Assembly: GCA_025330725.1 (NCBI GenBank)
Contig: JAIWND010000001.1
Span: 2,362,501-2,426,500, forward strand
Reading direction: 5' to 3'
Source of the DNA: Chlamydoabsidia padenii
Taxonomy: Eukaryota > Mucoromycota > Mucoromycetes > Mucorales > Cunninghamellaceae
Length of the DNA: 64,000 bases
Of this stretch, positions 36,342 through 47,537 are shown one piece after another. Made by a program: the position numbers and the translations under genes. The notes under the pieces are model-generated. The model saw only the letters and a program-made list of their open reading frames with translations. It did no database searches and had not been told where the DNA came from. Positions within the stretch are counted from its first letter, which is position 1. Every line of letters starts with the position of its first letter.

Positions 36342-37630
36342 CTATTTATTCTTGATAAGTTCCATTAGAGTCAATCCGTTCAAGTCGTCGCCATCCACGG
36401 TATTCAATTGATACTGGATATGTTTTGTGATGAGATCAATAGCCACCTTGTTTTCCAATCCACGAGGAATGATCTAGAAAACCCCAAACAAAGATTAGAT
36501 TGACAAATCAAGTTCATTGTATCTTTTACCACATAGTCGGATGGACATGTTCATCATATGCCGGTTTGACAAATCGAATGTATTGCTATGTAAAATAAGT
36601 AAAAAAGAGATGAATTAAATGTAGGGTTTGTCTATGCAATTTACTTACATTTAATATTCCATAAAGATCACGACCACGTTCAGCCATATCCCTTTGAACT
36701 AAAAAAAGACGAGTGAGTTTCCTTTTTCTTTGTATGTGGTTATTAACTTGCTTCGTCTGGCCAAGTGGACATCCGCATCCGTATCAACATAGATCTATAC
36801 CAATTTTAAAGTTAATTTCCACCTATCCTTTTATAATAACCCTTACCTTCAAATCCATCAAATCCCTAAACCTCTGATCATACAAGGCATGGATTCCTTC
36901 TAAAAAAATCACATTGGCATTTGAAATACAAGTCGTCCTATCTTCTCGGGCATGTTTTGCAAAGTTGTATACCGGAATGTGAACGGATTTACCAGATTTC
37001 AAATCAGAGAGACATTGGAATAACAGGTCATGATCAAGTGCAGACGGATCATCTAGATTAAATTTACTGAGAGAGAATCCATGAGTGTTTATCGTTTTCT
37101 CTCTTTTTTTTTTATTTGTTACCTTTGATATGCCATGATGGTTTGTTCAGGAGTTAACACTTTGTAAAAGGAATCCATAGAAATAACAGCCACCCAGGGT
37201 ATATTTAGTTTTTGTAGAATACGTCTAAAGAAGAAGAAAAAAAAAAAAAAGGTAAAAAGAGTAGAATGTCTTTGTCTTTTTACTACTTACTCGGTCACAC
37301 TGGTTTTCCCGCTGCCACTACCACCTAGGTACAAAAAAGATAAAGTCAGTTTTATTTGTTACGAGTCTTTTGTTCTGTTTTACCTGATATTCCAATAACA
37401 TAGCACTTGTTATGACAGTTACTTGAGCTATGTTTGACAATGGAGATGGTCAATTAGTGTCAAGCATCAAGACATTACATTTATATGATTACTGAATCCA
37501 GGGACTAGAAAGTAATGAAACAAAAAAAAAATTGATTAGTTTACAATGTGCATTCATGGCTTTTGTTCAGATAGAATTACCTTTGGAGAGAGGTGAAATT
37601 TTGGAAGACTTGGTTCTTTGGACAGGTCAT
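36342..37630 (-). CDS. URK1: Uridine kinase, with a possible frame break in the last exons
   Basis: Reading from MTCPKNQVFQNFTSLQ at 37630 through several introns gives CYVIGISGGSGSGKTSVTE (P-loop), [105 protein letters not shown] and IIPRGLENKVAIDLITKHIQ. These are the uridine-cytidine kinase blocks that phosphorylate uridine for pyrimidine salvage. There is no UPRT domain. The LARR|IQRD junction uses a GC-AG intron (donor GC at 36750-36751). At 36527-36537 the last junction does not keep frame: one base seems to be missing between HVHP and IIPRG. Sequencing error, unusual splicing or a young pseudogene are all possible. Confidence 0.82.
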
Positions 37631-38033
37631 GATAGAAGGACGAGAGACAAAAAAAGAAATCCGTTTTATGCTTTTTGATAGAGATCACCCAGCCAATCAT
37701 TTCAGTTACTATTCAAGCCCCGATTATGTAGTCGAGAAAGTTCGCAAACGATTTCCATTTTTGTACTATTTTTTGTTTTATTTTGCGTTTTATTCATATC
37801 TTTATTTATGTCAAACTTGGGGTATGATTATTTATCTAGTTATTGTTTATGTATTACCTTCGGAATGATATGATATAAACATGAAAAAGATCGGTACTGT
37901 AAATGAAAATAAAATCTAGCATAGGACTTTCACCGTCGGGTACTTGGACCATGGTGTTCTTTTGATTCACTGCTACGAGCTTGAAAGAATCAATCAAAGT
38001 GCTTCGATTTTTTTTTGATATACAATAAATACT
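37631..38033. other. Upstream of uridine kinase
   Basis: Open frames on the plus strand overlap the kinase's first exon in antisense and then become Tyr/Phe-rich, with no gene-like features. No clear copy of the promoter element was found here. Confidence 0.4.
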
Positions 38034-38400
38034 CTTCAAAGCATTCTTAATGACTTTTTTCAGCTATTCATTAACCATACTTGTTTGTGTCTTCTTCTAG
38101 ACGACGATTTTCACTTGGGTCGATCTGGGTAAAATCAACCGACTGGACATACTAGTCATTTCTCGACTTCATGAGTAGTTTCGTAAACGCTTTTTCCAAT
38201 GAAAAACAAAGCGCATATTTATAGGAGTAATCCATGAAAAGCCCAGAAGAAAAAATGTGATCAGAAGTGGATAAATGACTAGTATGTCCAGTCGGTCGAT
38301 TTTACCCAGATCGACCCAAGTGAAAATCGTCGTCTAGAAGAAGACACAAACAGGTATGGCTAATGAATAGCTGACAAAAATCATTAAGAATGCTTTGAAG
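38034..38400. mobile_element. Palindromic MITE with about 127 bp inverted arms
   Basis: CTTCAAAGCATTCTTAATGA at 38034 is the inverse of TCATTAAGAATGCTTTGAAG ending at 38400. The arms (38034-38160, about 38274-38400) are over 90% identical and include CTAGACGACGATTTTCACTT. TAC and GTA flank the ends, consistent with a TA target. The centre (about 110 bp) has no coding potential. A mariner-like MITE is the best fit. Confidence 0.75.
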
Positions 38401-39689
38401 GTATCAAAATTACTACAAGTCAGTAACAAAGATGCTTATCTATGTACAAAGTCTAAAATAAGCCAAATCAACAGAACCAGTAGGGACCAAAGATATATCA
38501 AGTTGTATTATGAGACCAAGCGGAGTTGCCACCATCATTACTGTATCCATGTCATCCATTTATGTATTCCTTTTGCAATAGACTAGATTAGATAAACGCA
38601 TGGTGGTTGATTTGCCTATTTTACAATGACTTGACCTGCTGCACCTTCAAGGATAGTCATAACCTAAATTGGGGCTGAAGATCGTTTCTAGGTAAGTTGT
38701 GTTATTGTTGGCATAATAATCGTAAAGATGATTATTTTAAAAGGATTCAGTGCTGTGAAGGTTGTTATAGATGCCAAACGTTTGCCGCATGCTGTTGGGT
38801 TATGCAGCAATGAGTGTATTCATGAAGAGTTGATAGAGTTCAAGTCCATTCATCTTTGTGATTTATATTGAATTCTTCCTCCATACATGTAGTCGGATTC
38901 AGCCAAGTCAAAATAATCTATGAATACTGTTTAGTTAACAGTATTACCTATTCTTCCATTTCATCAAAGTGAAAGAGAAGGGCAAGAACTTTTTTTGAAA
39001 ACTGAACCCCCTAAAATAAAACATTTCAAATCCCGACTCATGCCTTCCATCTTTTTTTTTTTTTGACAGGTACAAGTTGCCTGGTACCTGGATATATAAT
39101 CTGACAACATAACATGTCAACCATAATATATTATTCTTACATGAAATGACATTACAAGGAGAGGGGGTTGGGAGGTTTGTAGTTTTACTTTCTTTTTCTG
39201 TCTCCCCTTCTTGTATACTGTATACCCCCCTTCTTTCCCTCCTCCCTTGAAACCGTATGTGGACAGATTTAATTACTCCTTTCTACTATATGGTTTCACT
39301 AATATACATACTATAAAGTAAAGTAAAAAAAAGTAATATTATTTATAATTAAGAGAATCTTACCTTTAGACTGGTACCTATTGTTTTCGAAATCAAGACA
39401 AATGGCAAAGCAAGATAGGAGGTAATTTTCCTTTTTCCCTAATAACAGGAATACGCAGACACACAATGCATATCATTTGTGGTGAAATGCATTCAATTGT
39501 TTCTTTTTTTCTCAAATGATGGTGCACGTTTTCAATCGAAACTTGTTTGTGTGTAGGGATAATGCAATTGACCAGCGGCCAAGTCGGGGTTCACAATATG
39601 AACTCAAAACCATAAATAATCTGGATTGGGGTCTCCTGTAATTGTACGCTTCTCTTCCACTTATTATTTAACGTCATAAAAAGTACATT
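38401..39689. other. Long 5' region of the coiled-coil gene
   Basis: AT-rich with pyrimidine tracts (39190-39250). It holds one promoter element at 39024-39036, 654 bp before the ATG at 39690. No other gene seen. Confidence 0.45.
39024..39036 (-). promoter_or_regulatory. TTTCAAATCCCGA promoter element
   Basis: Lies 654 bp before the ATG at 39690, farther than other copies; a spliced leader or an unseen upstream exon could explain the distance. Confidence 0.4.
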
Positions 39690-40916
39690 ATGAGTAGTGT
39701 AAAAGCTGTTATTGCTGCTTTAAATCAACAAAATAATACTAATGACACACGACTATCATTCAATCGACAATCTAAAACCGACATGACTTTATTACGGAAT
39801 CGATTTGCATCGGTCAATGAAAAACCGTTACAGCGATCTAGCCATATAGAAACAAAAAGCAACACATATAACAACAATAGTACAAATCGGCCTTATTCTT
39901 CTATTGCATCCTATAAAAAACCCACCACTTCTACAAGATCACCACCATCAACCATATTAGAACAGGACCAATCTCCATTAGGCAATAACTCTTCCATTTA
40001 TATATTGTCAAGGGAAGCACTTGTTGAGCAACTGGAAAAAGTAACAACAGAACGGGATCAACTTAAACGACAACTTACCCCTGACACATCATCATCATCA
40101 ATGGATCCAAATATGGAAATGCCCACTTTGCCACCCACCTTTTGGTTTGACATGAACGACAACGACAATGAGGTCGACCAATCAGAGGAGTATGAAGACG
40201 CCATTACCGACTATCACCGACAGACATCCATCCAACGACACATGAACAAGTTGCAGGAACAATTAACAGCATGTGAAAAGGATTCTTTTTGGATGATGAA
40301 CAAGTATGTAGGTGAACTGGAACGCGAACGACTTTTATCAAGATCTCTTGTTACGATCATTCAAACTCAAGACGAATTAATCACTAGTCTGGAAAGCACC
40401 AAATCATCATCATTCGCACATCAAGAACAACATAATTTTTTACTTTGCTCACAATTAGAATTACAACGTATGGAATTAGAGGATAAGCAGGAATTATTGA
40501 CGATGATGGCGGATGAACGGGACGATTTGATGGAAAAGGTCAAACAGCTTACTCAACCGAGGACACTATCCACTTGCTCCACAAGCTCCTCCATTGCCTC
40601 ATGCCTTGATTGGCCCCTGACAAGGCCTCCTCGACCTTGCTCTCCTCCTCAAACACCACCACCAAGAGAAAAATTACCACCAACGCCGGGATCGACACCC
40701 AGCCAATCTCCTCGATGTACGATGGATCTATCTTGTTGCTCTGATTATAAATGTCAACAACAACAATTAACACATCAAAATTCAATGCCAGATATTCGAA
40801 CCATGCAACATCATTATCGTCGACATGGATCAACTGATATGTATTCTTTTGGTGACAAAGGAATCATTCGACAAAAATCCTTTTGGAAAGGCTGGAAACA
40901 ACGTTTGTCAAATTAA
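39690..40916 (+). CDS. Uncharacterised coiled-coil, proline-rich protein
   Basis: An intronless 408 aa protein I do not recognise. The N-terminal 110 residues are Asn/Ser/Thr-rich and likely disordered. Three coiled-coil-like stretches follow: SREALVEQLEKVTTERDQLKRQL (about 107-129), IQRHMNKLQEQLTACEKDSFW (about 181-201), and LELQRMELEDKQELLTMMADERDDLMEKVKQL (about 256-287). A Pro-rich linker (PPRPCSPPQTPPPREKLPPTP, about 312-332) could bind SH3 domains. The C-terminus is basic and aromatic (KSFWKGWKQRLSN), a possible membrane or polarity-site anchor. A scaffold role is a guess from composition. Confidence 0.7.
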   Translation: MSSVKAVIAALNQQNNTNDTRLSFNRQSKTDMTLLRNRFASVNEKPLQRSSHIETKSNTYNNNSTNRPYSSIASYKKPTTSTRSPPSTILEQDQSPLGNNSSIYILSREALVEQLEKVTTERDQLKRQLTPDTSSSSMDPNMEMPTLPPTFWFDMNDNDNEVDQSEEYEDAITDYHRQTSIQRHMNKLQEQLTACEKDSFWMMNKYVGELERERLLSRSLVTIIQTQDELITSLESTKSSSFAHQEQHNFLLCSQLELQRMELEDKQELLTMMADERDDLMEKVKQLTQPRTLSTCSTSSSIASCLDWPLTRPPRPCSPPQTPPPREKLPPTPGSTPSQSPRCTMDLSCCSDYKCQQQQLTHQNSMPDIRTMQHHYRRHGSTDMYSFGDKGIIRQKSFWKGWKQRLSN

Positions 40917-41088
40917 ACTCCCCTCCCCATGCTGGTCCATGTAGTTTAGTTATCTTTTCCCCTTTGTATTCCTATTTATTGTTTATCATCTCCCATGTAA
41001 TTATTTGAATGTATCATAATATACACTTATTTAAATAAAAATCATCCCTTTATATTTGCATTGATCACTTTTTTGCTTGCTCGACAAT

Positions 41089-41101
41089 GGCGGATATTGA
41101 A
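41089..41101 (+). promoter_or_regulatory. Weak promoter element before RPN1
   Basis: GGCGGATATTGAA ends 101 bp before the RPN1 ATG. It keeps the GGCGGA and TTGAA halves but with an altered junction. Confidence 0.3.
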
Positions 41102-41201
41102 TACTTCAATTTCCGATTGTCTTCATTGGGGAGTACGCGCAATATCTTTTTCTTTTGCTTTTTCTTCTCCTTTCTCTCATCTTTTTTATAAATACCACAC
41201 C

Positions 41202-44200
41202 ATGGCTGAACAACCCAAAGACACAACATTACAACCACCGACTGACACTATCGAAAAGAAACCTACAGAAGACAAGACAAAGAATAAGAAAGAACAAGAG
41301 GATGAATTGGTAAGGCACAAATAGGAGGGGGGGGGGCTAACTCTTAAAAATATAAACACTACTCACCTCATTATATGTATAGTCTGAAGAAGATCAACAA
41401 CTGAAAAGCGAACTTGAATTATTGGTTGAAAGAGTACAAGTAGGTGAAGGAACAGTAGGAGCCAATATCATTTAAAAAGTCACTAATGATCTATCTTTTT
41501 TACAACTAGAGCACGCAAAAGGATCTCCACCGCCCTGCTTTGGAACAACTACGTACACTGATCCGAACCTCAACAAGCTCCATGACCTCAGTACCAAAGC
41601 CACTCAAGTTTCTCAGTCCTCATTACGACAGTTTAAAAACGGCGTATGAATCATGGCCTTCCTCTGATGACAAGGTAAGACCCCATCCACACTAATAACC
41701 ATCGCGTACTAATAATGTTATTCATTTCATTTTATTTGGGTCAAGAATCTCTTCTCTGATATTCTCTCAGTATTATCAATGTCTTATGCCAACGAAGGAG
41801 AACGGGCGTGCTTAAAATATCGCTTACATGGAACGGTGGAACAAGACTTTGGCTCATGGGGACATGAATACGTGCGTCACTTGGCGGGTGAAATCAGTCA
41901 AGAATACGAAGCTCGTACTGGCACAGATCAATCAACGGAAGATATTTTGGACTTGGCTTTGACTATCGTACCCTTCTTTTTGAAACATAATGGGGAAGCA
42001 GATGCTGTGGATTTGTTATTGGAATTGGAAGCGGTGGATCAATTACCTCGTTTTGTTGACAAGGATACTTATGAACGGGTTTGTCTTTATATGGTAGGGT
42101 AAGTATCCTCTTGTAGTGGTTGTCCAGCCAACCGACTCATTTTTTTCTCTCTATCTCTTTTAATAGTTGTGTCAACTTACTTGCTCCTCCTGATGATGCT
42201 GCCTTTATTCGAAATGTCCGCACCATTTATCGTCAACAAGAAAAATATGCTCAAGCTTTGAATCTGTCTATTCGTATGGGTGATATGGATTCTATCAAGG
42301 AAGATTTCGAATCTTGTCCTGATCCGTAAGTTATTAGACTATTGGATGTATGTTTGACTCACAATGTTTATACTACTTTAACGGTAATAGTCTTCTCAAG
42401 AAACAAATGGCATTCCAATTGGCCCGTCAACAAATCCAAATTGAAACGGACGATGTGGAATTAAGTGAATGCTTGAACAATACACATTTATCTCGATACT
42501 TTATCGCTCTCGCTCGTGAATTGGATGTGTTGGAACCCAAGGTGCCTGAAGATATCTACAAGAGTCATCTCGAAAATCATCGTAAGAGATAAATTAATAG
42601 GAATAGGAATAATAATAAGACACCAACTCGATCTTCATGATAGGTACCTCCTTTAACACAAATGTGGACTCTGCACGCAATAATCTTGCTTCTACTTTTG
42701 TCAACGCCTTTGTTAATGCTGCTTATGGGAAGGACAAACTCATGATGACTGATGATGAAAACTCTTCCTCTTGGATTTACAAGACAAAAGATCACGGTAT
42801 GACTAGTGCCACGGCTTCTTTGGGTATGATCTCTTTGTGGGACATCGAAGTGGGTCTTACTTTGATTGATAAATACATGTACTCCAATGATGATAACATC
42901 AAGGTATGCTTGAACAAGAATATATAGAATGTGAATCTGATGCTGACTTTCTTTCTTATATATAGGCTGGTGCTCTTTTGGCTATTGGTATTTTGAACTC
43001 TGGTGTACGCGAAGAATCTGACCCTGCTTTGGCCTTGTTATCTGAATCAATTGAAGGGGGTAATGCTCATGTCAGACATGCCGCTATCTTTGGGTAAGAA
43101 AACAAAAATCAATCTCTGATTCATGATGTTTACATATCCTCCTCTCTCTTTTTTTATTTTTATATTTTATATCACAAGTCTTGGTCTTGCCTATGCTGGT
43201 TCCGCTCGAGAAGAAATTGCCGATTTGCTATTGCCCATTGTCAATGATACAGGATTATCAATGGAATTATCCTCAGTGGCGGCCTTGGCTCTCGGTATGG
43301 TGTTTGTAGGTACTTGTCATGGTGATATTGCCAGTACCATCTTGCAAACGATGATGGAACGTGAAGACAAATATCTCAAGGAAACATGGTCTCGCTTCAT
43401 GGCCCTCGGTCTTGGTCTTTTATTCCTCGGTAAACAAGATGCTTCGGATGCTACATTGGAAACTCTCAAGGCTATTGAACATCCTCTGGGTCGACAAGCT
43501 GAAGTGTTGGTGGAAGTACTCTCCTTTGCTGGTACCGGTAATGTCCTCAAGGTGCAAAAAATGTTACATATTTGTAACGATCATCTCGATAAGGAAAAGG
43601 AAGACGATACTCATCAAGCCTTTGCTACTATTGGTGTTGCTTTGATTGCCATGGGTGAAGATGTTGGAACTGAAATGTCTATGCGTACCTTTAACCATTT
43701 GGTAAGGAAAAACATAAAGTGTGAAACAGCATAACTAACAATCTATTTTTTTAGATGCATTATGGTGAACCCACTATTCGAAAATCTGTCCCATTGGCTC
43801 TCGGTTTACTATGTGCTTCTAATCCTACAGTCTCAGTGTTGGATACCCTCAGTAAATACTCTCATGACAATGATACAGAAGTGGCAGTCAGTGCGATCTT
43901 TGCTATGGGGTTGGTTGGTGCAGGCACAAACAATGCTCGACTTGCCCAAATGCTTCGTCAATTGGCCAGCTTTTACCACAAGGAACCTTCTAGTCTCTTT
44001 ATTGTCCGTATTGCTCAAGGTTTACTACACATGGCTAAGGGTACTATGACTTTGAATCCATTCCATACTGATCGACAAATTATGTCTCCTGTGGCCTTGG
44101 CTGGGCTGATGACAAGTATCATCACATTTACTGATCACAAACCATGTAAGTACTGATGTATCCATTGTGTTTTGTTTTTTTTACTTACCTCTTTTATTTT

Positions 44201-44598
44201 AATGTCCTAGTCATCTTTGGTAAATGGCATTATCTTTTGTACTCTTTGGTGACAGCCATGTATCCTCGATTCCTGATCACATTTGATGAAGAACTCAACA
44301 GCTCACCGGTCACTGTGCGTGTGGGTCAAGCCGTGGATGTGGTGGGACAAGCAGGTCGACCAAAGACAATCACTGGGTTCCAAACTCATTCTACACCTGT
44401 GTTATTGGCTCACTCTGAACGTGCAGAACTGGGCACTGAAGAATGTAAGTGGGGGAAAGCTTTTTTATTGATCGACTGACCTTTTTTTTTTTTTTTTTTT
44501 TTTACTTTTTGTCTTAGTCATCTCTTTGGCCCCTGTCCTTGAAGGCATTGTACTACTGAAGAAAAACGCTGATTATATGGAAGAAGATACAGAATAAT
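41202..44598 (+). CDS. RPN1: 26S proteasome base subunit Rpn1
   Basis: About eleven exons encode roughly 890 aa. The start [15 protein letters not shown] precedes a charged N-terminus ([19 protein letters not shown]), as in fungal Rpn1. Diagnostic blocks: [35 protein letters not shown], then the PC (proteasome/cyclosome) repeats, e.g. [84 protein letters not shown] and [16 protein letters not shown]. The end is [43 protein letters not shown]. Rpn1 receives ubiquitin and UBL-domain shuttle factors on the 19S particle. Its toroidal alpha-helical fold is made of these GxALGL-type repeats. Confidence 0.96.
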
Positions 44599-45067
44599 AG
44601 ATACTTTTTTAGGTGGCTTTTATTTAGTATAGTGTTGTTTTAATGATGTTTTTTAAAATAAATAAATAAAATGGAAATGCATGTTTCCCAGACCATTTCA
44701 TGCAAAAATGCTCATGCCTGTAGGATGGATTCGTGGGCGGGGTATCAAATGATGTGACTTGAGCTTTTTTTTTTTTTTTTCTTTTCTTTTGAAAACCACG
44801 TTCAGGGAAGCTTTTTCTTCTTCTTCGCCCTTTTTCTTCTTTTACAGGCTGCATATGACAGTCGCCTGATCTTCTTCTTCCATTTCCCCACCTCTTATGT
44901 CTATGGAACTGGACTTTTATCTACTGGAACCCTATTTCTTTATATACTCCCTTTGAAACACAAACATACAACCCATTGTCCTTCCCGTACCACTCTCTCT
45001 CTCTTGTATACAACACACACTTGAACCATTAATCCTTCCACGGTGCCCTTTTGGCGTAATCAAATCT
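44599..45067. other. RPN1-membrane protein intergenic
   Basis: 3' UTR of RPN1 (AATAAATAAAATGG near 44657) and the promoter of the next gene, with a variant element GCGGGGTATCAAA at 44737-44749 (319 bp before the ATG at 45068). Confidence 0.45.
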
Positions 45068-46835
45068 ATGTGGACACGACACTTTTCCTTTACGGCATTA
45101 CTTGTCATTATAGTCTTGGCTTTTGTTGTGTGGGCTCTCAACAAGGTGTTGTTTCCTTTGGTGGGATCGTGGGTCTTTTATACTACGGATGAACACTATA
45201 TCAGCTACCTGACACAACAACAACCGACACAACAAATAGTAACACCTAATACACCTTTTTTATTGGATTACTACTACCGACATACAACTTGTGCTGTCTT
45301 GGCTTTGACACTCTTTGTTCCCCTGGCTATCTGTATTTCCATTCTTATAAGCCGATCTTATGGCAAGGTAAAAAGGGAAATCAAAAACACTTGTATATGA
45401 TAATACTCACCCCTTTTTTCAATAGATACCCATTGATCTCACTCATATTTATACCTCCTGGAATCAACGTCAAACTGTCAACAAAGCATCTCTGGTGGCA
45501 ACAACTCCTATAGTATCGACACCTGGAGGAGCAGTAGCGGTATCAACGACAACAGCAACAACAGCAACAACATTGACGTCATCAGCAATCATCAATGAAA
45601 AACATTTCTCGGTACACTCTCCTGTTATTGCAATGACAACCGAAACTACACCTGATATGCATAATCTACCGACACAAGCATCATTTGATACAGAGGAATC
45701 TTTGGTGTCTCATTCAACTAAAGACCCTCCAGTAATAGATAAACGGAAAAAGAAACGGCCCAAAAAGAAGGAACGGGGAAAACGGGACTCGGAATCTGTC
45801 AAACAAAAGCAACAAGAACCATCCAAAGTATCTATAAAGACAGCTTCACCTGTCCGTGCTCAACAACCGATGATCATTGTACCACCAACGCCACAATCTC
45901 CACGATCTGTCATATCGACTCTGCCGATGGTTACACAAAAGCCTCCTATTGAACTAGCCACATCAACTAACAATCATCAGGCACCACCTTCTCCAGCTGT
46001 ATCACCGAAAGAGTCTCCTCCATTGACAAAATCAGGATCTCAAGCGGCAACTACATCGTCTCCTCCTCATTCTCTGCAACAACAACAACAACCGATGATT
46101 ACCAAACTCATTTCCAACAAAAAAGAACCCTTGGTATCAAATCATAAGCCGAAACCACCGCCATCAACATGCCCACCAAGACAAAGCTGGTATTCACCTT
46201 TTAACACTGGATTGGAATTCGATCTCTTATCAAGATCACCACCACCAACTAATACTACTACTACTACTACTTGTCTATCATCACCATCCTCTTCATCGTC
46301 AGTAAATCAAAATGACTATCGTCTGTTTTCGGATTCACCACGAATACCATCTAGTACTGGGGGATATAATTATTTGCAACAACAGCAACATCATCAACCA
46401 AATCAACAACATCATATGCATCAACAATCTCATCATCGTCATCATAACCAACATAATCAACAACAACAGTCATCTCATATTGGACCTGTAGGAAGTACTT
46501 TAGACTATCTTGTCTATGGAACTCTGCCTAAACCATCATCAACAACAACAATCAAGCCTATGGAATCATCATCAAGCATTGCCGATCTACCACCTCCGAC
46601 ACCTACCGAACTACTCTTGGCCACTCGACTACCTACGCCACCAGTCTCCTTATCACCAGTGATTGCACCGCCATCATTACCATCCTCAGGTGAAAAGAGC
46701 ACAACAACATTCCCATTCTCTCTTTGGTACCCTTGGAAGCCATGGTCAGGAGATACTGATCAAGAGGGGCGTCAAGACTTTTCCCTCTTTGATCGAAAAC
46801 TATCATTCCATTCGCCGTCTACTGAAGGTGTTTGA
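45068..46835 (+). CDS. Uncharacterised two-TM, Pro/Ser/Thr-rich protein
   Basis: Two exons (45068-45367, 45426-46835) give 569 aa. Two membrane segments lie at residues about 8-31 (FTALLVIIVLAFVVWALNK) and about 76-95 (CAVLALTLFVPLAICISILI), separated by a short loop with Tyr-rich LLDYYYRH. The remaining 470 residues are low-complexity and presumably cytosolic: a basic patch (KRKKKRPKKKERGKR), many Pro-Pro and Ser runs, His/Gln stretches (HHQPNQQHHMHQQSHHRHH), and an aromatic end (FPFSLWYPWKPW). No known catalytic domain. It could be a fungal cell-surface or polarity protein; this is inference from layout alone. Confidence 0.65.
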
Positions 46836-47206
46836 TAATCTAGTTTATAGCTTTTTTTTTTTTTTTTAATAACAACATCCCCCCTCTAGTTATAGTTTTA
46901 ACCTTTTTATATCTATAAATAAAAATCAATGGATACAATAGACATGTTTGATATAGAGAATAAATGTATACGGGGTTGGTTCTTATTATTTACATATACA
47001 ATGGAGGGGTAATAACATACTGGAAAAGTGGTCAAACTAATCTAGACACATCATCAGTGGGGATCTTACTTCAAAGTTTTCCTAAAATGGAAACATCGTC
47101 CAATCAAAATGAATCGGGATATGAAAAGCCACGCCGTTGTTTTTTGTATTTTCACACTCACTCGAGTATTTTTCTATCCTCTTTTTTTTTTTTTGTATCA
47201 TCATCA
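46836..47206. other. Intergenic upstream of G gamma gene
   Basis: T run at about 46852-46868, AATAAA-type signals near 46917, then the promoter element at 47114-47126. No other gene. Confidence 0.45.
47114..47126 (+). promoter_or_regulatory. TCGGGATATGAAA promoter element
   Basis: Ends 81 bp before the G gamma ATG at 47207, same strand as the gene. Confidence 0.5.
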
Positions 47207-47537
47207 ATGGCGTCCAATCCTAGTTATACCCCCATGGCCACTCGACGTGCTCAGAATATATCGGAAGCGAAACTACGACGACTATTGGAATACAATCAAC
47301 GTTTACGGGAACAATTGGATGTGTCCAGAATCACTGTCTCTGAAGCATCAACAAGGTAAAAAGATGGGAACGTAAACGTAATTCAAGGTACTCAACTCTT
47401 TTTTTTTTTTTTATAGTTTGATTGAATTCTGTAAAACGACCAAGGATCCCATGTTACCTTCTGTGTGGGGACCTATTGATAAGAAAGACGATCCCTTTGC
47501 TCCTGCCAGTGGTGGTGGCTGTTGTACTGTAATGTAG
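47207..47537 (+). CDS. Heterotrimeric G protein gamma subunit
   Basis: Two exons (47207-47355, 47417-47537) give 89 aa. The N-terminus contains a coiled-coil helix for G-beta binding ([20 protein letters not shown]). The conserved [24 protein letters not shown] block follows, a fungal G-gamma hallmark. The ending CCTVM supplies the CaaX box (CTVM) for prenylation, preceded by a second Cys suited to palmitoylation. It anchors G-beta-gamma at the plasma membrane in pheromone or nutrient sensing. A second Met, MATRRAQ at residue 10, is an alternative start. Confidence 0.93.

Noticed and set aside
37593..37868. 91-codon plus-strand open frame
   Set aside because: Antisense to the first uridine kinase exon and Phe/Tyr-rich by base composition.
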